43,371 bases of DNA, from NCBI GenBank assembly GCA_002254565.1, contig NJEG01000011.1, forward strand, positions 298-43,668, read 5' to 3'. Positions within the stretch are counted from its first letter, which is position 1. The number at the start of each line of letters is the position of its first letter. The notes under the pieces are model-generated. The model did not search any database. It was not told the DNA's origin and saw nothing but the letters and a program-made list of their open reading frames with translations. The position numbers and the translations under genes are program-made. The stretch comes from Candidatus Altarchaeales archaeon ex4484_2. GTDB lineage: Archaea > Altiarchaeota > Altiarchaeia > IMC4 > QMZM01. Positions 40,925-43,371 of this stretch are shown one piece after another.

Positions 40925-42523
40925 ATGTATGGTTTCGACATGTATGCTTCCTACAATAATCGTTTTGTGGATGTTCGCGCAGATTACAACAACAAGGGTT
41001 TCTATTTTTCGTTTGCCTCATACAATTGGGTGGATAATTCAAGTTTCAGGAATAATAGCGAAGCTGATATGGGTCTGTATACAAGCGACGGATGGTGGTG
41101 CCCTAATTACTTAAGTAATGTCACCGGTTCCGGAGGCAGAGCAATCGGGTACTACTACAGTCCATCCAACATAAGTAATATGAATTTTTCTGAGTTGATT
41201 TTGTGTAATGCAGATAATTCAACCATAACAAACGTGCGCGTGGAGACTTACGATACAATCAAGAACAACGGCGTATTGGGTTTGTTGGTGGATAACTCAT
41301 GTTTCATAAACCTCTCCTCAAACTACAATGACCGCGGCATGAAATTCCAGTATTCTCACTACAATAATTTCTCAGGGATAAAGATAGAATACAGTAAATG
41401 GGATGGGGTGAGGTTTGATGACTCATCCCATAATCTCATCGAGGATTCTTTTTTTAATAATACGGAGTTAAATGATGGTCTCGCATTATACACCTCACAC
41501 AACAATAAAGTTTCGGGGGTTGTTGCAGACTCAAATACTGGAGGTTACGGCGTTTACCTGCAGGATTCAAGGGATAATTCCTTCTCTTCTCTTGTTCTCA
41601 GCCGCAATCACCAAGGATTTCAGTTAGGTGTAAATTCATCGCATAATAATTTTACGGATGTTGTTGCCGAAGGTAATACATTATTTGGAGGTTACATAAG
41701 TTCTGTTTCCAGCAGTTCAGATTCAAACATCATGGATAATGTAAGTGCCCGGTCGAATGGATGGTATGGGCTATACTTGGATGGTGTTTCATCAAACATA
41801 ATACGAAATTCATCTATCGAGAACAATACATTATATGGGATATATCTCTCAGACGCCTCAAACAACAACATAACCAATTGCACGATAATAAACTCCAGTG
41901 CATGGGATTTCTACTCCGCATTCAACTCCACAAACAATACAGTTAAAAACACTCGAATCAGCCAGACAAAGATCTCCTTCACCGGCTTGGACATAGCGTT
42001 AAAGCAAACTCTTAACCCTCCCGCAGACCCAAACGGGGCTGCAAACATAGGCAAATACCTGAACATAACAAACAATTCAGCTGGCAGCTGGATCAGCCTC
42101 AACATCAGCTACCTCCCAAGCGACTTGGGAGGTATGAATGAATCCAAACTGAAATTATTCAGGTACCATGGTGCCACATGGCAGATGGTCCCGGGAAGTG
42201 CCGTAAACACCGTAGACGATTTCGTCCACGCCAACATCACAAGCTTCAGCACATTCGCACCTATGGTAGTTAAAGCTGAAAGCCTCAGGGTCCATAACCT
42301 TGACTCCGGCTTTAATTATTCCACGATACAGGCCGCAATAGATAATGCAAATACCTTAGATGGGCATACATTATCAGTTGATCCCGGCGTATACACCGAG
42401 AACGTGGTAGTAAACAAATCATTAATCATTAAATCAGCCTCAGGTAATCCATCAAACACCATCGTGAACGCATCCAGTTCCTCCAGCAACGTAATCCTAA
42501 TCACTGTGATAATGTATCCATAA
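40925..42523 (+). CDS. Second beta-helix surface protein, middle part
   Basis: 532 codons; open upstream to about 40877, so the ATG at 40925 is internal. Beta-helix coils with many Asn (GVYLQDSRDNSFSSLVLSRN, GIYLSDASNNNITNCTIINS) are followed by a beta-sandwich (about 42000-42270, YLPSDLGGMNESKLKLFRYH to ITSFSTFAPMVV). Then a second complete copy of the N-terminal helix module begins (42290), as if a new protein started without a signal peptide. The frame ends at TAA 42521-42523 just after the repeat. Confidence 0.7.
   Translation: MYGFDMYASYNNRFVDVRADYNNKGFYFSFASYNWVDNSSFRNNSEADMGLYTSDGWWCPNYLSNVTGSGGRAIGYYYSPSNISNMNFSELILCNADNSTITNVRVETYDTIKNNGVLGLLVDNSCFINLSSNYNDRGMKFQYSHYNNFSGIKIEYSKWDGVRFDDSSHNLIEDSFFNNTELNDGLALYTSHNNKVSGVVADSNTGGYGVYLQDSRDNSFSSLVLSRNHQGFQLGVNSSHNNFTDVVAEGNTLFGGYISSVSSSSDSNIMDNVSARSNGWYGLYLDGVSSNIIRNSSIENNTLYGIYLSDASNNNITNCTIINSSAWDFYSAFNSTNNTVKNTRISQTKISFTGLDIALKQTLNPPADPNGAANIGKYLNITNNSAGSWISLNISYLPSDLGGMNESKLKLFRYHGATWQMVPGSAVNTVDDFVHANITSFSTFAPMVVKAESLRVHNLDSGFNYSTIQAAIDNANTLDGHTLSVDPGVYTENVVVNKSLIIKSASGNPSNTIVNASSSSSNVILITVIMYP
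42290..42507 (+). repeat. 218-bp direct repeat, copy 2
   Basis: Second copy of the 40660-40877 unit, 1630 bases downstream, in the same orientation. The two copies diverge at the same last base (after ATCACTGT), and the reading frame breaks here too. Confidence 0.88.
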
Positions 42524-42621
42524 GCGGGTTCACGATTAAAGATGCTTCAGCGTCCAATAAGGCAGGCATCTACATCAATAATGCACACTACTGCAACATT
42601 TCAGACAAACAAGTTATCTAA
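42508..42621 (+). pseudogene. Beta-helix fragment in a third frame
   Basis: 38 codons reading DNVSISGFTIKDASASNKAG, homologous to DNVTISGFTITDASASDKAG in the 35386 gene, ending at TAA 42619-42621. It is the natural continuation of the repeat module but lies one frame off from both neighbours. Confidence 0.65.
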
Positions 42622-43371
42622 CAACGGTGATGGAATCTACCTTAACTATAGCTCAGACAACACCCTCCGAAACATAACAACAGATAACAACTCTGTGGGA
42701 ATATACCTCCGGAGTAGCTTCAACAACACCCTCCAACGCATAACAGCAGATAACAGCCAGGAGGGAATATACATCCGCAACAGCCCCAACAACACCCTCC
42801 AAGACATAACAACAAATAATAACTGGTGGGGGATAGACCTCGACTCAAGCTCCGGCAACATCCTCCAGGATATAATAACAGGTTATGATGACTATGAGGG
42901 AATATACCTCAGGAATAGCTCAGACAACACCCTCCGAAACATAACAGCGAAACACAACAACGAATACGGAATCCATATCCGCTACGACTCAGACTACAAC
43001 AACATAAGTGATTCCCTCATAGAAAACAACACTCTTGCAGGAATCTATCTAGAAGAATCTCTATCAGGCGACCCAGAATACAACACCATATACAACAACA
43101 TCTTAAACAACACAGTTAATGTGGATATAGACTCTGGAGCAACAGGGAACAGATGGAACACCACAAAAACAATTGGAATTAATATCGTGGGTGGGCAATA
43201 TCTTGGAGGAAACTATTGGACTAACCCAACGGGAACTGGATGGAGCGACATATGTAACAACACCAACGGAGATGGAATCTGTGATGAGGTCTATGACTTG
43301 GGTGATGGGAACATTGATTACCTGCCTCTAACGACAAACGGAACCGTATGTATCCTCGGCATCAACCTATC
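42599..43371 (+). CDS. Second beta-helix surface protein, 3' part, open at right edge
   Basis: No stop in this frame to the window edge. Short beta-helix coils of about 23 residues repeat: GIYLNYSSDNTLRNITTDNN, GIYLRSSFNNTLQRITADNS, GIYIRNSPNNTLQDITTNNN, then the NosD-type cap (GGQYLGGNYWTNPTGTGWSD, GDGNIDYLPLTTNG). The last codons (GINL) match the start of the VGWNAIS domain that follows the cap in the 35386-37496 gene. So the same architecture continues outside the window. An in-frame ATG at 42542 could be called as a start but is probably internal. Confidence 0.7.

Overview
The window is archaeal and gene-dense. It carries archaeosine tRNA-guanine transglycosylase, the rare type-2 seryl-tRNA synthetase, a Dph2-family protein, overlapping ATGA gene junctions, leaderless-looking starts and many secreted threonine/asparagine-rich surface proteins. 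A tetrahydromethanopterin-linked C1 operon uses an MtdA/MtdB-type (NAD(P)) dehydrogenase and a MetF/MetV-type reductase instead of F420 enzymes. I infer an uncultivated anaerobe of the Altiarchaeota type. The lineage is an inference from gene content, not a measured phylogeny.

Layout. 1-7801: a cluster with a very large cysteine-rich surface protein, a membrane-anchored HerA/DUF87-type ATPase with an extracellular domain, a degraded small gene, a KaiC/ArlH-like ATPase, a long coiled-coil protein and a small membrane coiled-coil protein. 7814-16175: housekeeping and regulation (TgtA, two CBS proteins, SerRS2, a shortened Dph2-like protein, a permease split into two half-genes, an HTH-CBS regulator, an FKBP prolyl isomerase). 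16257-18049: two membrane-linked proteins. 18055-19501: a HepT-MntA (type VII) toxin-antitoxin pair between 78-bp direct repeats, beside a frameshifted lipoprotein gene. 19569-24533: XTP/dITP pyrophosphatase, an ATP-cone nuclease, a lipoprotein, a MobA-like protein, a THEP1-like NTPase and a membrane protein. 24616-25611: a secreted LamG/lyase-like protein whose dockerin lies beyond an in-frame TAG. 25612-32277: the C1 operon metV-metF-mtdB-fwdA-fwdC-fwdD-fwdB-mch, with every junction a 4-base overlap. 32602-33676: a cold-shock protein and a beta-propeller protein. 33711-35251: an IS4-superfamily insertion sequence with a frameshifted transposase. 35386-43371: three large surface proteins (two parallel beta-helix, one cadherin/Ig-like), all broken by frameshifts, running off the right edge.

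How the genes work together. The Fwd subunits, Mch, dehydrogenase and MetF/MetV would carry CO2 to the methyl level on methanofuran and H4MPT, feeding a Wood-Ljungdahl route. Formylmethanofuran:H4MPT formyltransferase and CODH/ACS are not in the window. The nearby MobA-like protein could serve the molybdopterin dinucleotide cofactor of FwdB. The surface proteins at both ends share N-glycosylation-rich composition and exchange repeated DNA blocks.

A striking general point is that at least ten reading frames are broken in 43 kb, including mch. Many breaks sit at ends of repeats or at homopolymers. Real decay, recombination between repeats, and consensus error in an assembly from a metagenome are all possible, and this should be settled with reads before any single break is interpreted.
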